Shown here in pieces: positions 33,901 through 40,438 of a stretch of DNA of 64,000 bases. The notes under the pieces are model-generated. The model had not been told where the DNA came from. It worked only from the letters and a program-made list of their open reading frames with translations, and ran no database searches. Position numbers and translations under genes: made by a program. Within the stretch, counting starts at the first letter, position 1. Every line of letters begins with the position of its first letter. The stretch comes from an uncultured Kiritimatiellota bacterium (GTDB lineage Bacteria > Verrucomicrobiota > Kiritimatiellia > RFP12 > UBA1067): contig CAKULV010000002.1 of the NCBI GenBank assembly GCA_934667425.1, forward strand, positions 62,001-126,000. The letters are read 5' to 3'.

Positions 33901-34199
33901 AGTGGTGCGCGGCGGACTGCGGGCTGTTCTCGACCGAGGGCGATCTCCTGCGTTTTGGGAATGCCTTGTCGTCCGACCCGCGCATGCGCCCGCTCTTCGA
34001 GAAGCAGACGCCGCCAGGCGTTGAACGCGCCTTCAGCTTCGGCCTGAACCTGCTGCCGTCCGGCGAGGCGTTCTTCCGCTCAGCCTCCGGATGCGAACTC
34101 CGCGCAAGGTTCGGGTCTGGGCGCCAAGGCTTTCGCCGCGATGCGGCGCACCGCCGGCAGGCTTCGCCTTCCGCTCGGCAGGCGGCGGATGTGCTATAA
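30936..34199 (+). CDS. Exported GH78 alpha-L-rhamnosidase fused to a degenerate serine-hydrolase (beta-lactamase-like) domain
   Basis: A 1087-residue protein with a signal peptide (MMKKSQLSLPFAAAMSMAAHAAF). Residues about 25-820 follow GH78 order: WRTSGLGVYCAFVNG sandwich, WWRDE, VVDFGQNAAAVCDF, YSFFGFRYI, the active-site block PTDCPQRNERVGWSGDT near residue 434, and GATTIWERWNSY with the catalytic Glu. It should release terminal L-rhamnose. From about residue 825 it continues as a class C beta-lactamase/esterase-like domain entered at the SxxK position; here the motif reads GGLTK, so the nucleophilic Ser is Gly (residue 837), and the YxN motif reads YGP. The N-terminal part of that domain is absent. 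The last 30 residues are Arg-rich, look out of frame, and run into the gltX promoter. GH78 call strong; the second domain is likely inactive. Confidence 0.88.
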   Translation: MMKKSQLSLPFAAAMSMAAHAAFPADWISATDFRRTLEPTSFCRAVTNRAPVANAVWRTSGLGVYCAFVNGVEVGGFLKPGFTHFSKCRHVYSFDVTGKLKRAAQAVNVLSATVTAGWWRDEIVESSNPDALPFEDELGVPDDVLGAYHRRLERNVPEDADNAFWGELAVEYADGTKETFGTDVTWGAARAGALRSASIYDGETYDARVCEDWRRTGRTGGWPRAKRDFQFRGEMRPASAPVVLREDLAFEPRELHLVRGAVGVSSNSYGIARTVAFFDDGEAIRIRPGEELVVDFGQNAAAVCDFDVEGAAGCEMSVRHAEMLNEGGGAKGRGNDGPEGTPYVANLRGIPAAIRYTMKAGRQRYRPAYSFFGFRYIGIRASAPMVLHRVRSVPVTSVTREMETGSLATGVPAVNRLVSNIRWGMYSNYLSVPTDCPQRNERVGWSGDTLAFLGAAVYNADVYGFLSKWLADMRDAQRADGAYRAVAPPGLCGSDRGMSGWADAGVLVTHRLWTRYGDISVVRENWTAMERYLECLVGNGGHLTNRTGDWLSYEKNDEPVKRLIADALFFEDARRMAEMAGALGKADAARRYRRLADALRGTWRARHLDAAGEVREDVRTQTTLAYAMKEGLVEGAARAATVRQLVANIHAHGDRLQTGFLGTAHLLDVLSDNGAHELAVTLLLQRKEPSWLYSVDQGATTIWERWNSYTRERGFGPVKMNSFNHYAYGAVLGWMYSSLAGIREDPESPGMDCFELRPRPDARLGRVAARYRTRHGVIESAWRYESDGSLVWRYTIPTGSKAKVYVPGDEVAKLCEAGTREERVVLSSAERIRPIGGLTKVFTSALALTCVADGRLDLDASLRVYLGREVPEVTVRQALSCTSGLRKGHARYPANALTVDECFGLAARERLESAPGTAFEYGPWGYCLVAKTIEIVTGKPFAEALESRILKPYGLTDTTFNPKAGQRLRIAAADRKYAWLKVPETDDCEWCAADCGLFSTEGDLLRFGNALSSDPRMRPLFEKQTPPGVERAFSFGLNLLPSGEAFFRSASGCELRARFGSGRQGFRRDAAHRRQASPSARQAADVL

Positions 34200-34200
34200 T
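34192..34200 (+). promoter_or_regulatory. Extended -10 promoter of gltX (leaderless)
   Basis: TGC-TATAAT (34192-34200) ends 7 nt before the gltX ATG and lies inside the last codons of the upstream gene. Transcription should start at or within a base or two of the ATG. No Shine-Dalgarno is present. Confidence 0.75.
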
Positions 34201-34207
34201 ACCGGCC

Positions 34208-35536
34208 ATGGAAGAAATAAGAGTCAGGTTCGCCCCGTCACCGACGGGAAAGGTTCACATAGGCAACATACGCGCCGCAATCTACAACTGGCTGTATGCC
34301 AGGCATGTGGGCGGCAAGTTCCTCCTCCGCGTCGAGGATACGGATCTCGAGCGCTCGACGCCGGAGGCGATACAGACCCTGCTTGAATGCATGGATTGGC
34401 TCGGCCTCAACTATGACGAGCCTGTCTTTTACCAGACCAAGAACGTAAAGCGCCATCTTGAATGCGTGGAGAAGCTGCTTGCGGACGGCCGCGCCTACAA
34501 GTGCGAGAGGACGTCCCGCGACGGCAAGACCGGCACCGTCGTCATGTTCCGCATGCCCAAGGATGGCGTGATCGAGTATGACGACATAGTCAAGGGACAC
34601 ATGGCCAAGAAGGCCGAGGACATCCAGGATTTCGCGATCGTCCGTTCCGACGGGTCGCCGATTTTCCACCTGGCCAACGTGGTGGACGACATAGACCAGC
34701 GCGTCACGCACATCATTCGCGGCGACGACCACGTGGAGAACACGTTCAAGCACATCGAGCTTTTCAAGGCCCTTGGAGCGGAGCCGCCAAAGTACGGCCA
34801 CCTCTCGATGATCGTGAATGCGCAGGGCAAGCCGTACTCCAAGCGCGACGGCGCGGCGTTCGTCGGGGAGTTCCGCGAGCAGGGATATCTGCCGGAGGCG
34901 CTTTTCAACTATCTGCTTCTTCTCGGGTGGAACCCCGGCGACGACAGGGAAGTCCTCACGAGGGACGAAATGGTCAAACTGTTCACCCTCGAGTCCGTGC
35001 ACGTCACCGCCGCGAAGTTCGACATCAAGAAGCTCCAGTGGATGAACGCCGAATACATCAAGCGCATTCCGCGCGAGGAGTTCGCTGCGGAACTGAAGCG
35101 CCGCATTGCGGCTGGAGGATATGACCTTTCCGGATTCGGCGATGCATCCTTCAACTGGGGATTGCTTGTCGACCAGCTCCAGGTGCGCACGAAGTTCCTC
35201 GGCGACATCCCGGGCAACTGCGCCTATTTCTTCACCGAAGACTATCCGTTCGACGAGAAGGCCGTGGAGAAGCGCCTGAAGAAGGATGGCGTGAAGGAAC
35301 TCCTGCTGGATCTCGCGGACAGGTTCGAGGGGATCGGGCAGTTCTCGGCGGCGTCCTGCGAGGCGATGGTCAAGGATCTTTCCCAGGGCAACGGCATGGG
35401 GCCGTGGGTGCATCCGATACGCGTCGCGGTCTCAGGCCGCATGGAAGGCCCCGGGCTCTTCGAGATGCTGGAGCTCCTTGGCCGCGAGCGCACCGTGGCG
35501 CGTCTCCGTTCGGCGGCAGAACGATTCTGCTCCTGA
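34208..35536 (+). CDS. gltX: Glutamyl-tRNA synthetase
   Basis: Class I aminoacyl-tRNA synthetase charging tRNA-Glu (or both Glu and Gln tRNAs if Gat amidotransferase is used). Length 442, slightly shorter than E. coli (471). The class I HIGH motif is VHIGN in RFAPSPTGKVHIGNIR, and the KMSKR equivalent is PYSKRDGA. LLRVEDTDLERS and HIIRGDDHVEN are typical of the catalytic domain; the C-terminal helical anticodon-binding region is present but compact. The start at 34208 is the only one that begins at the conserved N-terminus (MEEIRVRFAPSPTG). The gene appears to be transcribed without a leader. Confidence 0.96.
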   Translation: MEEIRVRFAPSPTGKVHIGNIRAAIYNWLYARHVGGKFLLRVEDTDLERSTPEAIQTLLECMDWLGLNYDEPVFYQTKNVKRHLECVEKLLADGRAYKCERTSRDGKTGTVVMFRMPKDGVIEYDDIVKGHMAKKAEDIQDFAIVRSDGSPIFHLANVVDDIDQRVTHIIRGDDHVENTFKHIELFKALGAEPPKYGHLSMIVNAQGKPYSKRDGAAFVGEFREQGYLPEALFNYLLLLGWNPGDDREVLTRDEMVKLFTLESVHVTAAKFDIKKLQWMNAEYIKRIPREEFAAELKRRIAAGGYDLSGFGDASFNWGLLVDQLQVRTKFLGDIPGNCAYFFTEDYPFDEKAVEKRLKKDGVKELLLDLADRFEGIGQFSAASCEAMVKDLSQGNGMGPWVHPIRVAVSGRMEGPGLFEMLELLGRERTVARLRSAAERFCS

Positions 35537-35558
35537 CCAGGCAAGGATTAATACGGCA

Positions 35559-37565
35559 ATGGCGGACATAATCCATGACGACCCGATGCTTGAACCGTAT
35601 CGCGGCGTCATACGCCGCCGTATGGCGCATGTGCGCGAATTGGCTGGACGGCTGACTGGAGGGGGGCGGCTTTCCGACTGGGCATCGGCCCACGAGTACT
35701 ACGGGCTGCATCGTGTCCGTGGCGGCTGGGTGTTCCGGGAATGGGCGCCAAACGCCACGGAAATGTGGCTCGTAGGGGATTTCTCGGATTGGAAGGTGAT
35801 GCCCGCCTTCAAGCTGAGGCGCAAGGGCGGGACTGACGATTGGGAGGGCAGATTCCCGGCCGGGTCAATCAGGCACGGGCAATACTTCCGGCTGGAGATG
35901 CGCTGGAAAGGTGGGCATGGTGAACGCATCCCCGCTTATGCGCGTCGCGTGGTGCAGGATCAGTCGACGGGCCTCTTTGCGGCGCAGGTGTGGACTCCTC
36001 GTCCGTACGTCTGGAAAAACGCCTCAATCGTGCGCAGGGGCGGGCGGCGTCCGGCAATACCCTTGATTTACGAGGCCCACGTGGGGATGGCGAGCGAAGA
36101 GGGCAAGGTTGCGACATACGCCGAGTTCCGCGACAGCATGCTGCCCCGGATAAAGGCCGCTGGGTACAACACGGTTCAGCTCATGGCGGTGATGGAGCAT
36201 CCCTACTATGGCTCTTTCGGATACCATGTATCAAGCTTTTTCGCCGCGTCATCGAGGTTCGGCACGCCGGAGGACCTCAAGTCGCTCATAGATGCGGCGC
36301 ATGGCATGGGGCTGCGCGTGATAATGGATCTCGTCCACTCGCATTCGGTGAAGAACGAGCGGGATGGACTCTCCCGCTTTGACGGCACCGACTACCAGTA
36401 TTTCCATTCGGGGCCAAAGGGCTGGCATTCCGCCTGGGATTCGCGCTGCTTCGACTACGGGAAAGTCAAGGTGCTGCACTTCCTGCTGTCGAACTGCCGC
36501 TTCTGGATCGACGAATACCGGTTTGACGGCTTCCGGTTCGACGGCATCACGTCGATGCTGTATCTGCACCATGGGCTTGGCGTCGCGTTCACGGACTATT
36601 CGATGTACTTCGACGGATCCGTCGATGAGGATGCGTATGCGTACCTTGCGCTGGCGAACTCCGTGATACACGAGGTGAAGCCATCCGCGATCACGGTGGC
36701 GGAGGATGTCTCTGGCATGCCGGGGTGTGCCGCACCCGTGAAGGCCGGCGGACTCGGGTTCGACTACCGCATGGCCATGGGGGAACCAGACTACTGGTTC
36801 AGGATCGCGGAGAAGGTGCCTGACGAGAAATGGTCGATGCAGGGCCTGTACCATGCGCTGACGGACAAGCGCAGGGATGAGAGGGTCGTCTCGTACGTGG
36901 AGTCCCACGATCAGGCGCTGGTGGGCGGCAAGACGTTCTTCTTCCAGCTTGTGGATTCTGCGGTGTATTTCGGCATGGGCAGCGACCAGCACGGCCTTGC
37001 GATAGACCGTGGCGTGGCCCTGCACAAGATGGCCAGGCTCGCCACGCTCGCGCTGAATGGCGGCGCGTACCTCGATTTCATGGGCAATGAGTTCGGGCAT
37101 CCGGAGTGGATAGATTTTCCGCGAGAGGGGAATGGCTTCAGCTACAGCCATGCAAGGCGGCAGTGGTCGTTGCGGGATGATCCGAAGCTTCAGTTCAAGG
37201 CGCTTGGCGACTGGGATCGCGAGATGATAGGGTCGCTTTCGTCGGGCGGTTGCTTTTCGTCGCGCCCGATCCCGCTTGTCAGGAACGATCCCGACCATGT
37301 GCTTGCCTTCTATCGTGGAGGCATGGTGTTCGTGTTCAACTTCGACCCGTCGCGCTCATACCCGGATTACGGCGTGCTCGTGCCGCCCGGCGGCATGTAC
37401 CGTCTCGTCTTGGATTCAGATGAGCCTCGGTTTGGAGGCCAGGGCAGAATCGCCGCCCGTCAGGAGTTCTGGCCGTCCAACGTGGAATGCGGCGAGGAAA
37501 TCGTCCAGCAGATAAGGCTCTACCTGCCGGCCCGTTCCGCAGTTGTGCTTCGGCGCAAGACATGA
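35559..37565 (+). CDS. glgB: 1,4-alpha-glucan branching enzyme
   Basis: Cytosolic GH13 enzyme that introduces alpha-1,6 branches in glycogen; 668 residues. An N-terminal CBM48-like sandwich contains WAPNATEMWLVGDFSDWK. The GH13 barrel carries the four regions: DLVHSH near residue 256, GFRFDGITSML with the nucleophile Asp near 325, AEDVSG with the acid/base Glu near 380, and VESHDQALVG near 447. The architecture is closer to the eukaryotic-like/shorter branching enzymes than to E. coli GlgB. The ATG at 35559 follows AAGGATT and starts 22 nt after gltX, so read-through from gltX is plausible. No other glycogen genes are in the window. Confidence 0.93.
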   Translation: MADIIHDDPMLEPYRGVIRRRMAHVRELAGRLTGGGRLSDWASAHEYYGLHRVRGGWVFREWAPNATEMWLVGDFSDWKVMPAFKLRRKGGTDDWEGRFPAGSIRHGQYFRLEMRWKGGHGERIPAYARRVVQDQSTGLFAAQVWTPRPYVWKNASIVRRGGRRPAIPLIYEAHVGMASEEGKVATYAEFRDSMLPRIKAAGYNTVQLMAVMEHPYYGSFGYHVSSFFAASSRFGTPEDLKSLIDAAHGMGLRVIMDLVHSHSVKNERDGLSRFDGTDYQYFHSGPKGWHSAWDSRCFDYGKVKVLHFLLSNCRFWIDEYRFDGFRFDGITSMLYLHHGLGVAFTDYSMYFDGSVDEDAYAYLALANSVIHEVKPSAITVAEDVSGMPGCAAPVKAGGLGFDYRMAMGEPDYWFRIAEKVPDEKWSMQGLYHALTDKRRDERVVSYVESHDQALVGGKTFFFQLVDSAVYFGMGSDQHGLAIDRGVALHKMARLATLALNGGAYLDFMGNEFGHPEWIDFPREGNGFSYSHARRQWSLRDDPKLQFKALGDWDREMIGSLSSGGCFSSRPIPLVRNDPDHVLAFYRGGMVFVFNFDPSRSYPDYGVLVPPGGMYRLVLDSDEPRFGGQGRIAARQEFWPSNVECGEEIVQQIRLYLPARSAVVLRRKT

Positions 37566-37567
37566 CG

Positions 37568-37605
37568 CGCCGCGTCCTTCCGTGAACTCACGGCCGAACG
37601 CGGCG
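37568..37605. terminator. Bidirectional hairpin between convergent glgB and dapL
   Basis: Outer stem CGCCGCGT (37568-37575) with ACGCGGCG (37598-37605), and inner hairpin CCGTG/CACGG (37580-37584 with 37589-37593). It sits between two convergent genes, as expected for a shared terminator, but has no flanking T run on either side. Confidence 0.5.
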
Positions 37606-37632
37606 GCATTGCATCGTCGTCGCATGGAAGCC

Positions 37633-38856
37633 TTAGCCCAGCACCTTGGCTATGCGGCTGACAGCCTCTTCCACGTTGGCGCGCGAATTGAACGCGGAGA
37701 TCCGGATGTAGCCCTGCCCGTTGCGGCCAAAGCCTGCGCCGGGCGTTGTGACCACGTTGGCCTCGGCGAGGAGCCTGTCGAAGAACTCCCAGCTGTCGCC
37801 CTTCACGTTCGTCCACAGGTAGGGGGAGTCCGTGCCGCCGATGACATCGTAGCCAAGCTTGAGAAGGGCGTCCTTCATGATCTTTGCGTTTTCGAGGTAG
37901 AAGTCTATCGTCGCCTTCGTCTGGGCCTGCCCGGCCGGCGAATGCACGGCTTCGGCCCCTCTCTGCGTCACGTAGCTGCAGCCGTTGAACTTCGTCGTCT
38001 GGCGGCGTGTCCAGAACGGGCGGAGCTCCACGGGCCTGCCGTCGGCGGCATATGCGAGAAGCCCCTTGGGGACTACGGTATATCCGCAGCGCACCCCGGT
38101 GAACCCTGCGGTCTTCGAATAGCTGCGGAACTCGATCGCGCATTCGCGCGCCCCTTCGCACTCGTAGATTGAATGCGGTATGCCGGGAGTGCGGATGAAA
38201 GCCTCGTATGCGGCATCGAAGAGCAGCAGCGCCTTTCTCGCCCTTGCCCAGTCGACCCAAGCCTGAAGCTGCGCCCTGGTCGCGACCGCCCCGGTGGGAT
38301 TGTTCGGGAAGCAAAGGTATACGACATCGGCGTCGACGCCATCGGGGGAAGGCACGAAGCCGTTGGCTGCGGTACCCTCAAGATACACAAGCCCGGAGTA
38401 GCGTCCATCGACATTCGCGCCGGTGCGCCCCGCCATCACGTTTGTATCCACATACACCGGATAGACGGGATCGGGAACCGCAATCCTGACGTCCTCCCCG
38501 AAGAGTTCCTGTATGTTGCCGCAGTCGCACTTGGCTCCATCGGACACGAATATCTCGTCCGCCGATACGTCTATGCCGCGATCCCGGAAGTCCGTCCTCG
38601 CGATCGCCTCGCGCAGGAAGTCGTATCCCTGTTCGGGGCCGTATCCTCGGAAGGTCTCGCGCCTTGACTCGTCATCCACGGCCTTGTGCATAGCCTCTAT
38701 GACCGCCGGCGCCAGCGGCTCCGTGACATCGCCGATGCCGAGGCGGATGATCCTGGCGGCAGGGTTCTTTTCCTGGTATGCCTTTATGCGGTGTGCGATT
38801 TCGGTGAAGAGATAGCTTGACTGAATCTTTAGATAGTTTTCGTTGACGCGAACCAT
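37633..38856 (-). CDS. dapL: LL-diaminopimelate aminotransferase
   Basis: PLP enzyme that converts tetrahydrodipicolinate plus glutamate directly to LL-diaminopimelate, for lysine and peptidoglycan synthesis. It is the single-step route found in Chlamydiae, Verrucomicrobia, plants and cyanobacteria. Length 407. Family features: N-terminal VNENYLKIQSSYLFTEIAHRI, RLGIGDVTEPL, FVSDGAKCDCGN, PNNPTGAVAT and the PLP Lys in RSYSKTAGFTGVRCGY. The ATG at 38856 has AGAGGGA upstream and an extended -10 at 38886, giving a conventional leadered transcript. Confidence 0.95.
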   Translation of the reverse strand: MVRVNENYLKIQSSYLFTEIAHRIKAYQEKNPAARIIRLGIGDVTEPLAPAVIEAMHKAVDDESRRETFRGYGPEQGYDFLREAIARTDFRDRGIDVSADEIFVSDGAKCDCGNIQELFGEDVRIAVPDPVYPVYVDTNVMAGRTGANVDGRYSGLVYLEGTAANGFVPSPDGVDADVVYLCFPNNPTGAVATRAQLQAWVDWARARKALLLFDAAYEAFIRTPGIPHSIYECEGARECAIEFRSYSKTAGFTGVRCGYTVVPKGLLAYAADGRPVELRPFWTRRQTTKFNGCSYVTQRGAEAVHSPAGQAQTKATIDFYLENAKIMKDALLKLGYDVIGGTDSPYLWTNVKGDSWEFFDRLLAEANVVTTPGAGFGRNGQGYIRISAFNSRANVEEAVSRIAKVLG

Positions 38857-38885
38857 GTTTCGTTCCCTCTTTTTATTGGGGGCGG

Positions 38886-38894
38886 ATTATACCA
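38886..38894 (-). promoter_or_regulatory. Extended -10 promoter of dapL
   Basis: Minus-strand TGG-TATAAT (within TGTGGTATAAT). It leaves a 29-nt gap to the ATG that contains AGAGGGA, so here the same -10 element is used with a normal leader, in contrast to the leaderless genes. Confidence 0.75.
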
Positions 38895-38978
38895 CATTTC
38901 GCACGATGCGGCTCACTCTCAACTGTTCCGACCGGGCGCCCGTTGATTGGCGTTGCTTCGGATGCGGCAGGTATGTTT

Positions 38979-39120
38979 TGGTACAATGGCACCTCGATGC
39001 CAAGGCGGCATTCAGGCGGGCGAAGCATGGCGTGCTGGGGACGGCCTTGGCGTTAGTTGCGGCGGAGCGGAATCTTGCTGTGGAGCTGCACGGAAGCCCT
39101 TGCTCCCCTCGCACATTCGG
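38979..39120 (+). ncRNA. Possible small RNA or 19-codon leaderless ORF
   Basis: TGG-TACAAT (38979-38987) is an extended -10 on the plus strand with no annotated gene behind it. The next 70 nt can fold: GAUGCCAAGGC at 38996-39006 pairs with GCCUUGGCGUU at 39044-39054 (including G-U pairs). An ATG at 38997 opens a 19-codon ORF to 39056 with the same 9-nt spacing as the leaderless genes. No known RNA family is recognised; I looked for the SRP RNA loop and did not find it convincingly. Weak call. Confidence 0.25.
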
Positions 39121-39122
39121 AG

Positions 39123-39198
39123 TGGTGGAGGTAAGGGGAGTCGAACCCCTGACCTTCTCAATGCCATTGAGACGCTCTACCAACTGAGCTATACCCCC
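39123..39198 (-). tRNA. tRNA-Ala (GGC)
   Basis: Minus-strand cloverleaf starting GGGGGTATAGCTCAG. The acceptor GGGGGTA pairs with TACCTCC with one G-U, the anticodon stem is TCTCA/TGAGA with loop ATGGCAT (anticodon GGC), and the T arm is GGGGTTCGACTCCCC. CCA is encoded at the 3' end. Confidence 0.95.
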
Positions 39199-39216
39199 AA
39201 AAACAAAACGCGGCAA

Positions 39217-39225
39217 ATTATACCA
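39217..39225 (-). promoter_or_regulatory. Extended -10 promoter of tRNA-Ala
   Basis: Minus-strand TGG-TATAAT located 18 bp upstream of the tRNA 5' end. Confidence 0.65.
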
Positions 39226-39289
39226 AAGTGCAGTCTGATGTGCAAGGGGTGATTTCAAATTTCACGCTGGCGGGCGTTGCCAGCGATTG

Positions 39290-39298
39290 TGGTATAAT
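39290..39298 (+). promoter_or_regulatory. Extended -10 promoter of rseP (leaderless)
   Basis: TGG-TATAAT (within TTGTGGTATAAT) ends 9 nt before the ATG at 39308. No Shine-Dalgarno lies between. Confidence 0.75.
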
Positions 39299-39307
39299 AC
39301 TCCGCAT

Positions 39308-40438
39308 ATGGAGACTGTATACACTGTTCTGGCGATAGCGGCATGCATCCTGCTGTTTTCCTTTGCCATTTTCATTCATGAGTTCGGTCATTTCCTCGCG
39401 GCGCGCTGGAGAGGCCTTGGGGTAGATGCGTTCTCGATCGGATTCGGCCCCGTGCTGTGGCGCAAGGTGTTCCGCGGCGTAGAGTGGCGGCTGAGCGCGA
39501 TTCCGTTCGGCGGATACGTATCGATACCCGATGTCGATCCGGAGGGGACTGCGAAGGTGCAGGGGACGAGTGTCGACGCGGGAGATGCCCCCGTTCCGCA
39601 AGGGAAGTCCGCCACGCCGCTGGATTCGATAATAGTCGCCGTGGCGGGTCCGATGGGGAACATCGTGCTTGCGGTCGTCCTGGCCGTGGCATTGGCGGCG
39701 GTTCCATGGGCCAGGTTCGGCGAGATGCCGGCCCTGATCGGCGAAGTGCCGCAGGAGGGCCCTGCGCACGATGCCGGGATGAAGCCCGGCGACAGGGTGG
39801 TTTCGATTGGCGGCGTGCCTGTGGATACCTGGACCGAGATGCAGACGGAGATACAGATTTCCGGCGGCAAGCCCACGGAGTTCGTTGTGGACAGGGGCGG
39901 AAGCGAAGAGAGGCTTACGGTTAGCCCCAGGCGCCACGATGCTAGCGGCGCGTATTTCATCCTTGCGCTTTCCACGACGAACGGCGTGGGGGCGGCGGCT
40001 TGGATGCCGGCGAGGAATCCGCTCCGGCAGCTCCAGTGGGATGCGACGAGCATCGTCCGCGTCCTGAAGGCCCTGGTCACGCCGAAGGAGTCCAAGGCGG
40101 CGGCGCAGGCCCTGGGAGGCCCCGTGATGATAGCGGAGGGGCTTTACAGGCAGGTGCGGAACAATGTGTGGGACGCCCTCGGCTTCCTTCGATTCCTCTG
40201 CATAAACCTTGCGATACTGAATCTGCTCCCCATCCCGGTGCTGGACGGGAGCATCGTGATGTTCTCCCTCTATGCGCTGGTGTTCAAGCGCAAGCCCAAC
40301 GAGAAGTTCGTGGGCATCCTCACGCAGATGTTCATGTACATGCTCATAGCGGCGATGCTGTTCCTCGTCTACCGCGATTCGGTCCGCTCGTGGCGGATGC
40401 ACCGCAGTGAACCGGCGACAAAGGAGATTGCAAAATGA
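39308..40438 (+). CDS. rseP: Site-2 intramembrane metalloprotease RseP
   Basis: Inner-membrane zinc protease that cleaves anti-sigma factors and leftover signal peptides within the membrane. 376 residues. The zinc motif HEFGH lies near residue 24 in the first transmembrane helix, a PDZ domain is visible around residues 135-200 (DAGMKPGDRVVSIGGVPVDTW), and the second zinc ligand motif LNLLPIPVLDGS sits near residue 307 in a C-terminal membrane segment. The single PDZ fits shorter RseP/MmpA-type enzymes. The 3' end overlaps the O-antigen-ligase-like gene by 4 nt (ATGA), so the two are co-translated. Confidence 0.94.
   Translation: METVYTVLAIAACILLFSFAIFIHEFGHFLAARWRGLGVDAFSIGFGPVLWRKVFRGVEWRLSAIPFGGYVSIPDVDPEGTAKVQGTSVDAGDAPVPQGKSATPLDSIIVAVAGPMGNIVLAVVLAVALAAVPWARFGEMPALIGEVPQEGPAHDAGMKPGDRVVSIGGVPVDTWTEMQTEIQISGGKPTEFVVDRGGSEERLTVSPRRHDASGAYFILALSTTNGVGAAAWMPARNPLRQLQWDATSIVRVLKALVTPKESKAAAQALGGPVMIAEGLYRQVRNNVWDALGFLRFLCINLAILNLLPIPVLDGSIVMFSLYALVFKRKPNEKFVGILTQMFMYMLIAAMLFLVYRDSVRSWRMHRSEPATKEIAK

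Noticed and set aside
34091..34199. Upstream in-frame extension of gltX
   Set aside because: It would overlap the GH78 gene and read through the -10 element; GltX begins at MEEIRVRFAPSPTG.
38988..39120. Bacterial SRP (4.5S) RNA
   Set aside because: CGGAAG occurs, but the conserved GGAAG/AGCAG symmetric-loop arrangement and the closing long hairpin could not be made to fit.
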